From Membranipora membranacea (lineage: Eukaryota; Bryozoa; Gymnolaemata; Cheilostomatida; Membraniporidae), in the NCBI GenBank assembly GCA_914767715.1, contig OU612069.1, positions 15,497,387 through 15,561,386 on the forward strand: a DNA stretch of 64,000 nucleotides, read 5' to 3'. The notes under the pieces are model-generated. The model did not search any database and was not told the origin of the DNA. It saw only the letters and a program-made list of their open reading frames with translations. Below are positions 24,001-36,900 of this stretch, one piece after another (the stretch's first letter is position 1; the number at the start of each line of letters is the position of its first letter). The position numbers and the translations under genes were made by a program.

Positions 24001-27000
24001 GTGTCAACTTGCGTATTGCCTGTCATGTAGCCAAATATTGGCTTTTTATGTGACACGAAGGGAGTTGGTGCGAGTTGTCCATATTCAAACTCTTCCCAAA
24101 TCTCAGGGGATGATCTATTGTGAGTTGACACAATCCCTCTACTGGCATTCATGGGACCTAGTCTTAAAGCTCGATAATACAGCTATTGCATCATTTATAT
24201 GCCTGTTGCACAAAATAGTAGGATAAACTGCAGTTATGCAGAAATCAAAGGAATCGAGGCATCCCAACTTATTATACTCCAGCTTAAGTCAACTGTAGAG
24301 TTTAATGAGATCGAGACTGCCCAAAACACATATTAGATAAGCGGGAAGCTGCATTGAGAAGGCCATTTCTCAGATCCCAATTCCGTGGTCTGACCACATT
24401 GTTTTATATTTTGACAACTTTACTCAATGTAAGAATGACTTCCCCGTCACTCGACTTCAATATCTGCTCCCAATATCTTGCCCGTCTTTGCCAGGTCTCT
24501 CGCACTGCTGCTCAGTTTAATTATGAGATCTAACCTTGACATTTGTCTTAACCTACTCACCTATTGATGCTATTTTTCTATCTTCGACCCAGACCCCGGT
24601 CTCATCTGTAGTTTTAGCGGTGACGCCCAGATCTTTACATGTGTTCACTAGAGTAGACTCTAGTCTGGCTATATATCTACAACAAGTGAAAATGAGATTT
24701 CATGAGTTCAAGTTTAAAAAATTAGAATTCGCATCATATTTCGAAAGCGGCCAAGCAACATGTTGTTGCCGCATGAATTTCTACCAATCAATAGCAACAA
24801 CACCAAGCCACAAGTTCCGGTTTGCTCATGGTTACTACAAAATGATATGCCTCCTCATATATCATGGTATAGAGCTGGGAAGTAAACAGCGCATGGCTTG
24901 TGCATGGCAACCTGTTTACACATCACAATTCACGCTTCCAGGCAATGCCCTGGAGTTACTTAGCTCGGCAACTAAAAATAGCCACAACCAAAGTGTATGG
25001 ATCAAACACACTTTAGATGGGAAACAGAGAGTCAATGTTCTACTATCATACAGTAAACCCAAGAGGTGGTTGCACCAGGCAGAGACCTAAGATAACGTTC
25101 AGTAGTAGAGTTTTTGTGGTAAATGTGTTATACAATTTTCAGAGTAGTAGTTCTTTGACCTGCATTATGAAATTCCCTGATCAAGTTTCTACCACGATTG
25201 ACCTAAACACATTTTGAGGATGTTGCAGCAATTTAAATTTTACTTTCTCCACTGGATTAACCTGAATCAATATGGCCTACATCAATAATGTCAAAACTGC
25301 CCATAACTGGTCAACTACAAGGTTGAATAAGAACTTGATATTATGTAATTAAATTTTGCTCATATGCCTAAGTAAATGTCTATTAATTTATTAGTAAGCC
25401 TATTGAGAAAATTCAATAAGCAACAATCTCCAACAATTCGCTGCCTTATAAAACTAGTAACTAGAACCGCGCAAAATCTGAAAAAGCATCTTTCGACTCA
25501 GTACCTACCATTGGACCAGATTTGACTAAAGCCTGTCCTTTGTAAACTTAGAGCTGCCTCTAAACCCCAGAGCAGAAGTTGTCTTGGCCTACATGAACAG
25601 ACGCAACTTAGCCATCATGAAGTGTTCTATGCATTTAACTTCCTTTGTAGGGTAACAATCTTGACGTAGACAGCATTTTGCTGTTTTGTCCACATGGCTA
25701 GGTCTTATTATACGCACGCTTCACAAGCAATGCTCTATTCCGATTCCATGTTTTATCGCTGCCCAGATTGCTGATTGGAGTTGATAATGGAATCCCACTA
25801 CCAGCACTTTGGTGTTCGAGATTTATTCGATGTCCCCACTTACTCTCTCAGTCCGAAGCCGTGAGCTTTGAGATTTATGATTGGATAGGCTACAAGCTGT
25901 CCTGGACCGTGGAATGTAGCGAGCCCACCTCGGTTAGTTCTGTGTACGTCTGCGCCGAGAGATTTTAATCTATCCATATCTTTATCTGTGAATGCCTTGT
26001 CTCTCAAACCTGAAGTGATAACAAATGCAAACCTGTATGTAGGAGACACAATTCTTGCATAATATGCAAAACGAGCCCCAATCCTTCAGGTGCGATTGAA
26101 AGTCTCAAAAATTCTGAACTATTAAAGTGCGAGATTGCAACGCAACATAGGCTACAGCAGTTCAATTTCCAAGATGTCTGCACGGAACCGAAAATTTGCT
26201 TCAACCAATGCCAATTCTCTGTTTGTTTTTAGTTTATCCTTTAATTTCCCTAAGTAGACATTGCCTTGATTGTATTCACAGAACAAGTCTGGGGTACTTT
26301 CTCTGCTGTTAGTTTTGGTTCATGGTGATAAATGAGGGTACCGTGTTTGTCTGTGTGTATGTCTGTGTGTATGTCTGCGGTTTGTTTGCGCAGTGTACTC
26401 ATGAACCATGCAGCCTTAACACATCAACCATGGAATTTAATCCTCTTACTATTACCCTTATTACTCCAGAGGAGCAAGGTACAAAGGTCGATGAGCTGTG
26501 GTTGGAATAAGGATTGATGGCTTTCATCTTTCAAGCCAGACTATACCCATAATAACATAACACATGGCCCGTACAATATAAATCAAGTTTGATCCAGTTT
26601 AGCTCATTCTACTGAATCAAAATAACAATACATTCACTGTTGCGTGGTAAGCATGAAAGTCTAATGGATATAATAAAATCATTAGTAATCCCTATTGTAT
26701 TTGCGTAGAAATTTTACCCAAGCCTTTTCTTTGTTGTTCTTGCAAAACCCAACAGAAAGGGCCCCTTTCTTGTCCTGCTTTTTTGCAAAAACAAAACAGA
26801 AAAAAGGGTCTTTGAGATGAAGCTAATCAAACCCCTATTACTTACCTGCTGTGAAGGCAGGCCAATGTTCGACTAGCAGTAGAAAGTCTGAAGGTTCTCC
26901 CTGGTAGTAATCATGTTGTTCTGTCTGTGATCGGACAGGCTGCGCTGACGCTGCCTGAGCGATAACACGCTGCCGTATAACTTCCTGTGTGCGCAGAGCG

Positions 27001-27056
27001 TCAGCGAACGATCGCTTACCCAAGTTAATCACCTGTAGCAAATGCTTTGATGACAT
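21036..27056 (-). CDS. LIPT2: Octanoyl-[acyl-carrier-protein]:protein octanoyltransferase (lipoyl synthesis), 5 exons, 258 aa
   Basis: Exons in transcription order are 26846-27056, 25844-26009, 24561-24676, 23050-23181 and 21036-21187, all with consistent phases (1, 2, 1, 1). The enzyme transfers the octanoyl group from mitochondrial acyl carrier protein to the H protein and other lipoyl domains, the first step of lipoate synthesis. LipB-family motifs are complete: RTNRGG and [10 protein letters not shown] (residues 94-113), [12 protein letters not shown] with Lys160, TLHGIALN (173-180) and ITPCGLEG with Cys194. The Lys-Cys spacing of 34 residues equals that of the catalytic pair of E. coli LipB (Lys135, Cys169). 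Start choice: ATG at 27056, followed directly by a LipB-like N terminus ([19 protein letters not shown]). A cleavable mitochondrial presequence is not obvious. The stop is at 21036. Confidence 0.95.
22393..22438. repeat. Perfect 13-bp hairpin in a LIPT2 intron
   Basis: ACTCTATGTTTGC at 22393-22405 is repeated inverted at 22426-22438 around a 20-base T-rich loop. A second inverted pair (CATAGACTTAATATA, one mismatch) lies at 22610-22624 and 22671-22685. These may be remnants of small MITEs. Confidence 0.6.
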
Positions 27057-29194
27057 TGTCAAGCCTTAACTTTGTATGGGTTGAGGACGAAAGGTGGCTC
27101 CGGTGAGCCGGTTGGTGTAAGTTGCTGTGTGGTTACACTCAACTTCAAGTCTACAAATAAATATTCATAACTTGATATGGATCAATGAAGTACTGTGAAA
27201 ATAGTAGGCCTATTCATTGTCCTCTGGAATATATGAACAAAGAAATATTTAATTTCGAAGCTTATAAATACAGTGATACCCTAGGCCAACCAACCGAACA
27301 GGGCTTTTCAGGATAGGCTACTCGAAATCACCACCCTTAGTATCTAGGGTTAGCTGTAAGCTTGCTTATTAATGCACATATCTTTTCTTTGTCTTATATC
27401 TAAGGCACAAAACAACCAGTGACAAGGTTGGTAAGTTTCCTCGATGCATCTGAGAATTTAAAATGGCGATGGATGTGTGATCATTTGTAGACAAGCATAG
27501 TGGCACTGTAAACAACAAAATATATAGCAATACTAATCTGTTTGGTTGCCTGAGGACAGTCCTGCCTGTAAGTCACCCATCCATATATGTTAGATTTGCT
27601 AATTTACTGCCATATATTCTATAACTAAGGCCTAGTCCAAATTTGATAATCAACCACCATAAGGTGTGGACATTTGCCCTGACAGGTTCTTAACACCTAT
27701 GTATACAGTGCCGAATCGACCAACACTGCGGTGATTCATTGGTTTTATAACATACTTTTATAACTGCTTCAGCCTGATGACCGGCTCCAGTCACAAGCTT
27801 GTCAAAACAGGCTCGTCTAATTGCTATGTTGTTGTGCAACAAATAAATGTAATGCTCATACAATTTGGCACAACCCCAATAGTACAAAGAATTTTGATCT
27901 TGCTTCTGTTTAGGCCTACCTTTACTACATTCCCCTACTTTGTGAATGTGTGGTCATGTATGTTTTATTTATATATATAATATATGGCAATATATGGCTA
28001 TGATCATATGATCATTACAAAATAAAGTACAGTTGTGAAATACCCTTTACCAGTGGTTCCTACATAACGTAGCAGCGGGTGGATTGTGTATACCCACAAA
28101 TAAGTGTAGCAAAAGTAGAGAGCTGAGCCTAGCATACACGCGCCCCAGCATGCAATCACATGAATCCAACATGCATTCTGACAAGCACACTTTGCCTGCC
28201 ATTGTACTCCTTTGTTCCCCAAGCAAAAGGCCTTTTGTTACACATCTCTCATAGGTGCATTGGGGCATGTCTCCCTGACATTGGCCCCCAGGGCCTATCC
28301 AACAACATACTACAGCATAGTGTACTTTATTTTGTAATGATGTTATTGAAAATCATTTATTGATTGCAAAACATTGTTTGTAAGCTGCCCAGAGAGATGT
28401 GATGGATGCTGAAACTTTCATAAATAATGGTGAATATAAACAAATTACATATATATATTATTATAATTAAATTATTATATATATTCTTATAATTAATAAA
28501 TGGTAAATACTAAATTGCAAGTTGTTATATATTATATGATAAGAATGTTGATAAACAAACCTCTTCCTCACCAAGTATTCAACCCCTTGATTGCAGACAA
28601 GTAGACTATGTGAAACAGTGCACCTTGCAAGGAGAACTCACATTGAAGGATTTAAACATAAGCAATAATCTGTCCAGCAGAAGATATTTTTTACTATTGC
28701 CTTGATGCATTGATGTCTAAGGAATGAACACCACTCAACCATGATAACATCATTGGACTCTAGCAAAGAGATACTTTGGACTAGCCTTGGTATTGTAGCA
28801 AAATTACTCAATTGAGGTGGGGCCACATCAAGGATTCCCCTTTTGTTTTCCGAGTTGAATATAAAATATTTCATTTGCTATAATGGAGTATCTTATTTTG
28901 AGCAACATACGGGGTAGCATCCCTATCATTTATTAAATTTGTCGGATGTTGACACAATCTTTTGCCATTTCATGACTTTATGACAGTATGAAAATGCAAA
29001 CAAATCAGGAATAGATATTTGAACATTTATTTCTGAAAAAAAAAACTACATTGTGCAAATATAAAAAATCGGAGACCCCTTACAATTTGGTGTAACCTCA
29101 GAGCGATCCCGAAATAAACTACACAAGCACCTGCAAGCACCGGACAGATTAGGCCTGCAAGTTTAGTGACAGACAATAATCTTCTTTATCAAAT
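27057..29194. other. Intergenic between divergent LIPT2 and Ly6-like genes
   Basis: This must hold the promoters of two divergently transcribed genes. No clear TATA box was assigned. AT-rich stretches lie at 27960-28000 and 28440-28520. No further exons could be supported. Confidence 0.45.
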
Positions 29195-32100
29195 ATGGCT
29201 AACAAGGTACTTCTCATGGCACTGATTGCTGTATCTAGTCTTTTTACTGGTAAGCATAAATATTGCAAAAGTTCCCTGAAAACAAATGAACTCTCTAGTT
29301 CATTGCTCAAACCAGGGGCCAAGCTATACCGTGTGTTGATGTTGTGTTGATGTTTACTCTTTGATTTAACATGCACTGGTCATACATGCCAAGTACCCTA
29401 TATGATAGGGTAACCCCAGATAATCTTACTGTGATACCAGATGATCCTATAACCACCTAAGAGCTTTATGGAATCATTTGCAGTTGTAATTACTGTACCA
29501 GGTTGGTTGTCAATTAGCCAGTCTTGACACGCTTCGTTCAAGACAGGCTATTTTTCAATGAGAAGAAGATGGGGTAAAAGTATGGATTTGAACCAACTAT
29601 GACCAATTGATTTAAGTTCAGACTCTTATACACAATACTACTCTTCAAATTACGTCTGAGTCACAAAATACTGCGGCTACCAGGTCCTGCATTGGGTTGG
29701 CGGGTGGTTTACAGGGTTACTCAGAGCTGCTTGCTGGATTTTTCGATGCACTACCAAATATGGAGCCTAGGCATCTTGGCACCAGTGCCTGTATTTCTAT
29801 TAACATTTGACATGGCATACACTACTTCTGTACTGTCTGTATTACCTCTAGGCTTTGATTGTTTGGTCAAGTCATTATCTACCACTTGGCAGCCCTATGT
29901 AATGTCTGTGTTGTCATTCTGAGCAGCAAGATTTGCTAATACATTACGCCGAAGCCTAAGTTTGCTTCCCAATAAACAATCTTTGGATTAATTTGTCTTA
30001 TGTGTCAGCCGTGCAAACTGTAGCCTTCTGCATTTGGCATCCCATGTATATCAGTCGGCAGTAAGACCTAAAGCTACGTTCCGTAAGATTTTGTGTGGGG
30101 ACTCTTTACTGTTGTACCAACTTCAAAACCATATATCAAAGAATAATTCCTTGTGTTTTGAGTTTTAAACTGCAAGAAAATTTGGTAGGGTCATTGCTCT
30201 TCCGTTGATTGATTCTCACCAAATACATATTTCTTTCTAGTATACGGACTGAAATGTTACCAATGCGACTCTTTAAATGACCAAGACGAGGCTTGCTTCA
30301 ATGTTGGAGATATGAAGGCAACTCCATGTGAAGGAGACTTTGACATGTGTTACAGACTAACCACAAAGATGGAGCAGCCCAACAATGGACCCCAGGATAG
30401 ACTTTCTGACAACGAAGGTACAGTGCAATCCATTTTAATCAAACCCCCTTTATTCTTATTAAGCAGATTCTGAATGAAGTGACAATAGAATTCCTTGAGG
30501 TTTTAGTTGAAGGGACCAATTTTGCATGTCTTAATTAACATGGATTGTGAATAAAATAAGACAAGAACACATATTGTGTCATCTGCCTGTTGCCCCAGGT
30601 CTCCTTATTTTTCAGTGACACTAGCCTTGGTTCTGTGAGGGTGTATCACAATGTTTGTCATGCTCTGTATCTGCCAGATGACTGCGCGACGGGAGATGGA
30701 AATCAACACCCTTTTTTTATTAAAAATGTCAATAATACTATATGAAATTAAGTTTGGTAACCATATTTATTTTAACTACCCATTGTAGGGGTACCACCTG
30801 TTTCATATTGCTAAGTTTAAACTCATATTTTGTTAACCTGTCTTGCCCAAGCCCAATCATGACACTGGGGAATCACAGCTCGCTTTGTATTTCAATTGGT
30901 TTATTCCATCAAAAGTCATGTTATCTCTGTATGACTCAACTTTGATTATATACTACAACATGTTTCGTCCCATGTATGATCATCGAATTCTGTAACATAG
31001 TGGTTGTGTCATAGCTATAAGGACATTCGCAGATAATGAAGACAAATTATTTTGATCTGTGCGAATCCTTTGAAAACTGCTCCATTAAAGCCCTGTTGTT
31101 TGAAACATTCATCTCCAGGTTCTCATCTAAATAGGTTTCATGTCCAAAACCTTCAGTAATCCTAGAAGACATTATATAATAAACTGGATGGTATATACCT
31201 GTCTTGGTTTAATCAATAAGGCATGACTTCCAGTCCCAGTCCAATTATCATTAGCATTGTCTTGAATGTCTTGACCCCACCAACCAGCAGCATTTCAGTT
31301 TGAGCCATTGGAAATTTATAATGACTTCCATTTTGATGTATCAATTACCAGTCTAGCATGATTCACATCTTGCGTTGATTGTTCTTCTACAGACTTTACT
31401 ATAATCACAAGAGGATGTGGAACTAAGAAGGAATGGTTACATTTGGCTAACATTGATCAGGGATGTGACGTCGACTCCATCGGTATGTAATAGAATAGCT
31501 TCCTATTGAAATTCAGATTCAGATCTCTGTTTGCCTTATAAAAACCGTCTGCTTGTCAAATTTGTATTTTGCTAACTGTGGAATGACGACTATGATTTTT
31601 TATTTGAAACTGCAAGCTTTACTAAAGCACAGGACTGTTTTTTCCTGTGTGTGTTGGTCGCTCATCAGCACTGTGTCTGCTCCAACTACTGGAATGACTT
31701 AATGCTGAGAGTGTGACCTAGTTTGATTGCTAAATCAATATACAAAATGGCATAAATTGTGGTTCATGGCCTGGATGAGTTATTTTATTACAAAACACTG
31801 CAGTTAATACAACTTTTGACCTTCCTTTGAACTAATGAATCCCAGTCTCACTTGATCAAAGTGACCAAAAACGGAGTTGCAATTAGGCATATATTTGATC
31901 TTAGAAAGTTTCAATGTTAGTTTCATGAGAAGAAGGTCAAATGTGATATCGGGAATCTAAATTGATTTCCCTGAGATCAAGGTATCGATTCGGTCTGATT
32001 GGCTGTTGTATGTTGGTTTTTTGAATTCTCAAACCCAACAAGCCAGTCTGAACAGATACATTAACATCAGACTGCAGTTTGGCCATGGGTGAGGTATCAC

Positions 32101-32904
32101 TTATAGTACAAAATAGGTGTAGCTAAAGAGCATGGTAGCTAGCTCTTGGCAGTTAGGTCAGCAAGAGGTTATGACAAAGCCACATAGGGAATAGTTCAGG
32201 GTGTCTATATGTCCCTAGGTATTGTATATACTGTGGTTTTGTTTGTTGAATCAGTAGCTAACAAATATAATCTGTAACAGAACTTTGTTTGAAAACAACA
32301 ATGTTCTGATATCTCAGATATATCCCTCTCCCTGAAACTTTACATGTAGTGCCTTAGGCTTACCAACTGATAAAGTTACACTTTTCCTGCTGAGTAAAAC
32401 TTGATCTTAAACAGCCACTGTACTCTGCGCATGTACAAACTGTTGACGCATACATTTGTCTCTGCAGCAAAGGGCTTGAATTTATTCAACTAAACAGAGT
32501 ACCTAAATTGGTAAAGCAATGATGACCCATTATTTGGAAATATTTGGGCCTAAATGGAACACTTGCTTTGCAATCTGATATACTTGGAACTCATGGAGTT
32601 GCCTTTCTTGATGGAAGGCAGCGCCTTCATCGCTGTGCTGCAGAGATAGACTATGTCACAAGGCTATCCTGCAGGCAGTCACTGAGTCATGGAAGGTTAT
32701 ATTGCTAATAACGCCAAAAATCCTCAATTCAAAATGAACATCCTCTTTGGTTAAAATAATGAATGACATTGTTTTCTGGTTACAGGTGGAGGTGGCACCC
32801 AAGAGAGATGTTTCTGTTCAGGAAACGAATGTAATTCAGGATCTCACATCACTGCTGGGCTAGCCCTCGTAGCCACCCTCACTTTTGCCAAATTTGTTCT
32901 TTAA
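29195..32904 (+). CDS. Ly6/three-finger, GPI-anchor-candidate surface protein (4 exons, 146 aa)
   Basis: The exons are 29195-29249, 30241-30417, 31393-31482 and 32786-32904; all introns are phase 1 with GT/AG ends. Residues 1-21 form a signal peptide (MANKVLLMALIAVSSLFTG type). The mature part starts LKCYQC at residues 22-27 and holds ten cysteines (24, 27, 37, 48, 55, 86, 102, 116, 118, 123). It ends in the Ly6 hallmark RCFCSGNECN. After NSGS (124-127), a hydrophobic tail runs to the last residue with no cytoplasmic tail, as in GPI-anchored proteins. Small exons joined in phase 1 are typical of this family. Ly6 proteins act as surface receptors, complement or ion-channel modulators; the specific role here cannot be told. 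AATAAA at 33307 is a possible poly(A) signal. Confidence 0.88.
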
Positions 32905-33965
32905 ATTAGAGGCTCAATATAAACTCTAGGCAATCCAACCTGTAAACATAATAATGTATGAATAACCGATTCTGTCGTTCTCCAAGTTGTCTGCTCTTTT
33001 TAACAAAGTGCACAACTCCGAATATGATGCCTAAATAACTGTATTACGTTACCTTTTTTTACTTCGTAGAGGTCAATAACTAGTGCCATTATTATGTTCT
33101 GTTAACACAGATTTCCAGATTCGCCAATTACTTAGGTATACCCGAAATTAATAACCCCATCATACTTTTCAAAGCTGCTTGTAAATTTAAACTTTTACTG
33201 CAACAATTTATTAATTTAGTTGCTGCCAGTGATTGAAACAAGACTCTAGGCTTTAGCTGTAAGTAGATTTTACTTTTATTCTTATAGATAGAGTATTTTA
33301 ATTTTGAATAAATCATCAAAAAATGAAACAATAACATGATAGCTGCAAGTAATTAATTGTGTGCTCCTTCTATAAATTAAATTCAGTTCGATTAGTTGAA
33401 TCCAGGAGTCTATGGTTGAATCATGTAATTAAATCAGTCCTATAATTATTGGCTTGTCATCAACTTCAAAATCCAGGTCGAAATTAGGTTCCTTGTTATA
33501 CCTAGATATATAATATAATATAGATAAAACTGGAATATATATATCTCAGATGCGCAACTTTTCCTTGTTGATGACGTTTGTAAGATAAGAAAGTATAGGT
33601 ATGTTTTCACATCCATGTTCAGATAAAACTGACTGATAAAGTGTCTGACAGCTGTACACAGTGGTGGATCAATGAATTTTTCATCCCCAATATCAACATA
33701 ACTGTGTTCTATTACCTGTTGACTGCATTGTTGGACTGTAGCTCAAGCAGAGTTATATGCATATAGATGGAATGCCTTGCGCGATTGGAAAGGTAGACTC
33801 CTCAGTCTAGAGCCCAGGGTTTGCCCCCTACCCGCAAATTGTGTTTACACCACCTTACCAATGACTAGATAATATGTCAGGGTCATATCACCTTTGTTGT
33901 TCCGTTACATCGGACTTCGTTTTCTACTCGAAAAGAGATTTGATTTTGACCTGCTAGAGGAAGCA
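32905..33965. other. Intergenic: Ly6-like 3' region and upstream of the VWA gene
   Basis: AT-rich. It contains AATAAA at 33307-33312, a candidate 3' end signal for the Ly6-like gene about 400 bases after its stop. Nothing else was recognised. Confidence 0.5.
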
Positions 33966-36900
33966 ATGAGAGGAGCCCCGCTCAATCTCGTTGCTACAAG
34001 TTTGTTTGTGGTCTGTCTTCTTGGGACAGTGTCCTCACTTACTTTTAAAGAGGTAAGGCTTATAGACATTATCATAGTGGAAGCAACTCATCTGTAAATT
34101 GAAGCTAGCTAACAAACCATACACTTGCTTATATCAACTCATCTAGCTCGAAGTTATCATTGTGGCCCATTATAAATTATTATTTAACTCCTGTGTCCAA
34201 TCATCCAAAATCAAGTCAACTTGAATCCTTTCACGTGATCGATAACGCAACTTAATATTCCTTTGCAGAAAGTTGCAAGACTTAAGTTGGACCTGAACTA
34301 TGTATCAGAGCATGCCAGATCTATCGTGGATATAGTGTTTGTACTCGACGCCAGTGGTAGCATAGCTGACAGTGAATTTGAAGAATCAAAAACTTTTGTC
34401 AAAGATTTCCTGGAGTACTTCAGCATAGCTCCTGGTCATGGTCAGGTAAGTGATGCTAAATTTACTCTCAATTAACTTATGTTATTATGTCATCAGTCAT
34501 GATGACCTAGTCCGACGTCGTCCGGGATGGATGGCGGTCCTGCAGGGCACAAAGTTCTAACAGAGAATGCCATCTTATTCTGTCATCAACATATTCATAT
34601 TCATCTCAGCATGTTATCTTTCACTGTATCCATCCACCTTTGCTTGGGCCTTGAACTTTCGAATGCATGTTTGTAATTGACAATCCGTTTTCAGGTTGGA
34701 GTTGTGTTGTACGCCTCCAGAGCGAGGACAGCCATACCACTGAGGGTGGATAGTGACAAGTGTGAGTTTATGACTGATCTGTCAAAAATCAACCGCCGTA
34801 ATCCTTACATAGGAGATAATACCAACACCACTGGGGGTACGTAGCCCGTAAAATTAGGGAGTATGAAGTGACTACCAATCTTTGACTCCTTGGTAGAGCG
34901 CATACAATATCACGGCATGCAGTACTTGAGCCTCCAAATGTTTTCCAGGTCACTTCTTTGGTATGCCAACTTGTTGTTGCTTGTTATTCACAAATCATGA
35001 CAATGTTTTGGTAATGGGCAGTATATCTATAGAGAGTTAACTCAAATCCCTCTAGCAATAACTTTCATCCAATAAACATTAGAAAGATGATTTGTAACCA
35101 TTGTTTCGGCTGTTAAATTCATCCTATGTCTGCTATCCGCAGACTTCTAATAAACAATAAATGTGCTTCCAACATGAGGGAGAAATATACTGTTTATGAC
35201 TTATTATCTAAATTTATTTTCTTGACTGAAATTTCTTGCACCATTAGCAGTAGCACATTTGGTCCAAGAATTAAATGTATTTTGTGATTGAAGAATCAGA
35301 AATTTGAATAAAAACTACTTTCATTTTTACCTACATTGAGCAGGATTGAAGCAAGCATGGGAGGTCCTGAGAACTGGTAGCAGATATAAGACTAGTAACT
35401 CCCTTAGACTGGTGGTACTAGTAACTGATGGAGCCTGGACTGTCGGAGCAGATCCTCTCATTGTCACTAATGGGATGCAGGCTGACCCTGGCAGTGATGG
35501 GGTGAGCGAACAAGAATCATACTACCCTTCTGCATAATAAACCAAAACATAAATGTGTGTCATCGATTGTAAAAAGATTTGCTCATATTGATTTGACAAG
35601 GAGAAGAATCGAATTCCTCTGCTGTCGTTAACAGAGCACAGAACTGTGAATTAGCTGCGCAAATATCCTGAAAAGAGAAGTTAACATGTGGATCTGTTGT
35701 ATTTCCCACGGCAGGTCACTGACTAGTAGACTTTTACTGGTATCGTGCCGCGCCTAGAAAATAAAAGCAAACCGCAGGAAGCCACAATTATTCCGCCCAC
35801 TCATATTTCCAACTGCAGCTCACTGATTACTAGTGCTTCTTGTCCCCTCCCTAGATACGCTCCCTCTTGCCTATAAACTCAGAGCAAACCACAGCAACCA
35901 CTTTTCTGCTGCTTAATCTTAGGGATGTGATAGGTTATCGGACCCCTTGAACTCTACTCCCATTCTTTCAATCTACAGGGGATAAGGGTAATGGTGGTTG
36001 CCGTCGGGGTTGATCCCTTCTATACACCTCAGATGGAGTCATGGTCGAGTCCTGTGAATGGAGATCCTATGCATATATCTGTATCAGACCACCATATGCT
36101 GGCACAACTAGCCTACGCTATCCATAACGGTAAATTTGCAATAATACATCTATAGTAAAAATGGTATTAATATGTCAATGGTAATTGCCCTTTGCTTGTA
36201 CTTATAGCTCTTAATCATAATAACTAAGATGTCTTCCCAGGACACCAATTACCTTGGTCTGCATACTTTTAGCCAGTAGTGGGTGATATTTTTTGAAAAA
36301 TCTGGTGTCTATTTCAATAATCTATAAATGATTGTGGATCATATATGTGTATGTCTTACTCACTGCACACATTGGCCTTTTCTTACGCTATTTAAACTAG
36401 AATGCCTGAGCAATCTTGATACTGTGAAACGGGTCTACCTTATCTCTCCTGGCAGTTGATAAGGTTCCTCCAATTCCAAAATGGCGCGATAGCAGATCAT
36501 GCTTGTCTAAACTTTTGGTTCACTACCATTCTAGATTTGGGGCGACATAAAAACAGGCAACATTTCCAATTTTTCCGATTTCGTGGAGAAAAACTCCTTG
36601 TGGGTTTTTAAACGCGTCGGATGAAAATATCAATCTAAACATGCAATCTTGTTAGAAACCTTGAAAAACATTCCCCGATGTTTATAATGATATGGCAAAC
36701 ATACTATGTCATTTCAATCTCTGCAATCACCTCCACGATTCAAAGGTTACTTTTCTGCTATACACCAAAATTATTTTCGGTTGCCTTTTGTAAGAGCCAC
36801 CTTTGGTGCAAGTTTCAGCGAATTAAATGCTGGGGCCAAGCTTCACTCAGGTTATGTTGTCACAGATTATTTCATATAATCAGCATTAATGAAAGAAGTG

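Noticed and set aside
24536-25090. 184-codon plus-strand open frame
   Set aside because: It overlaps LIPT2 exon 3 (24561-24676) on the opposite strand and has no family features; it is a shadow plus chance extension.
29515-29550. Small RNA precursor (hairpin in Ly6-like intron 1)
   Set aside because: The stem is only 13 bp with one mismatch around a 10-base loop, too short for a microRNA precursor.
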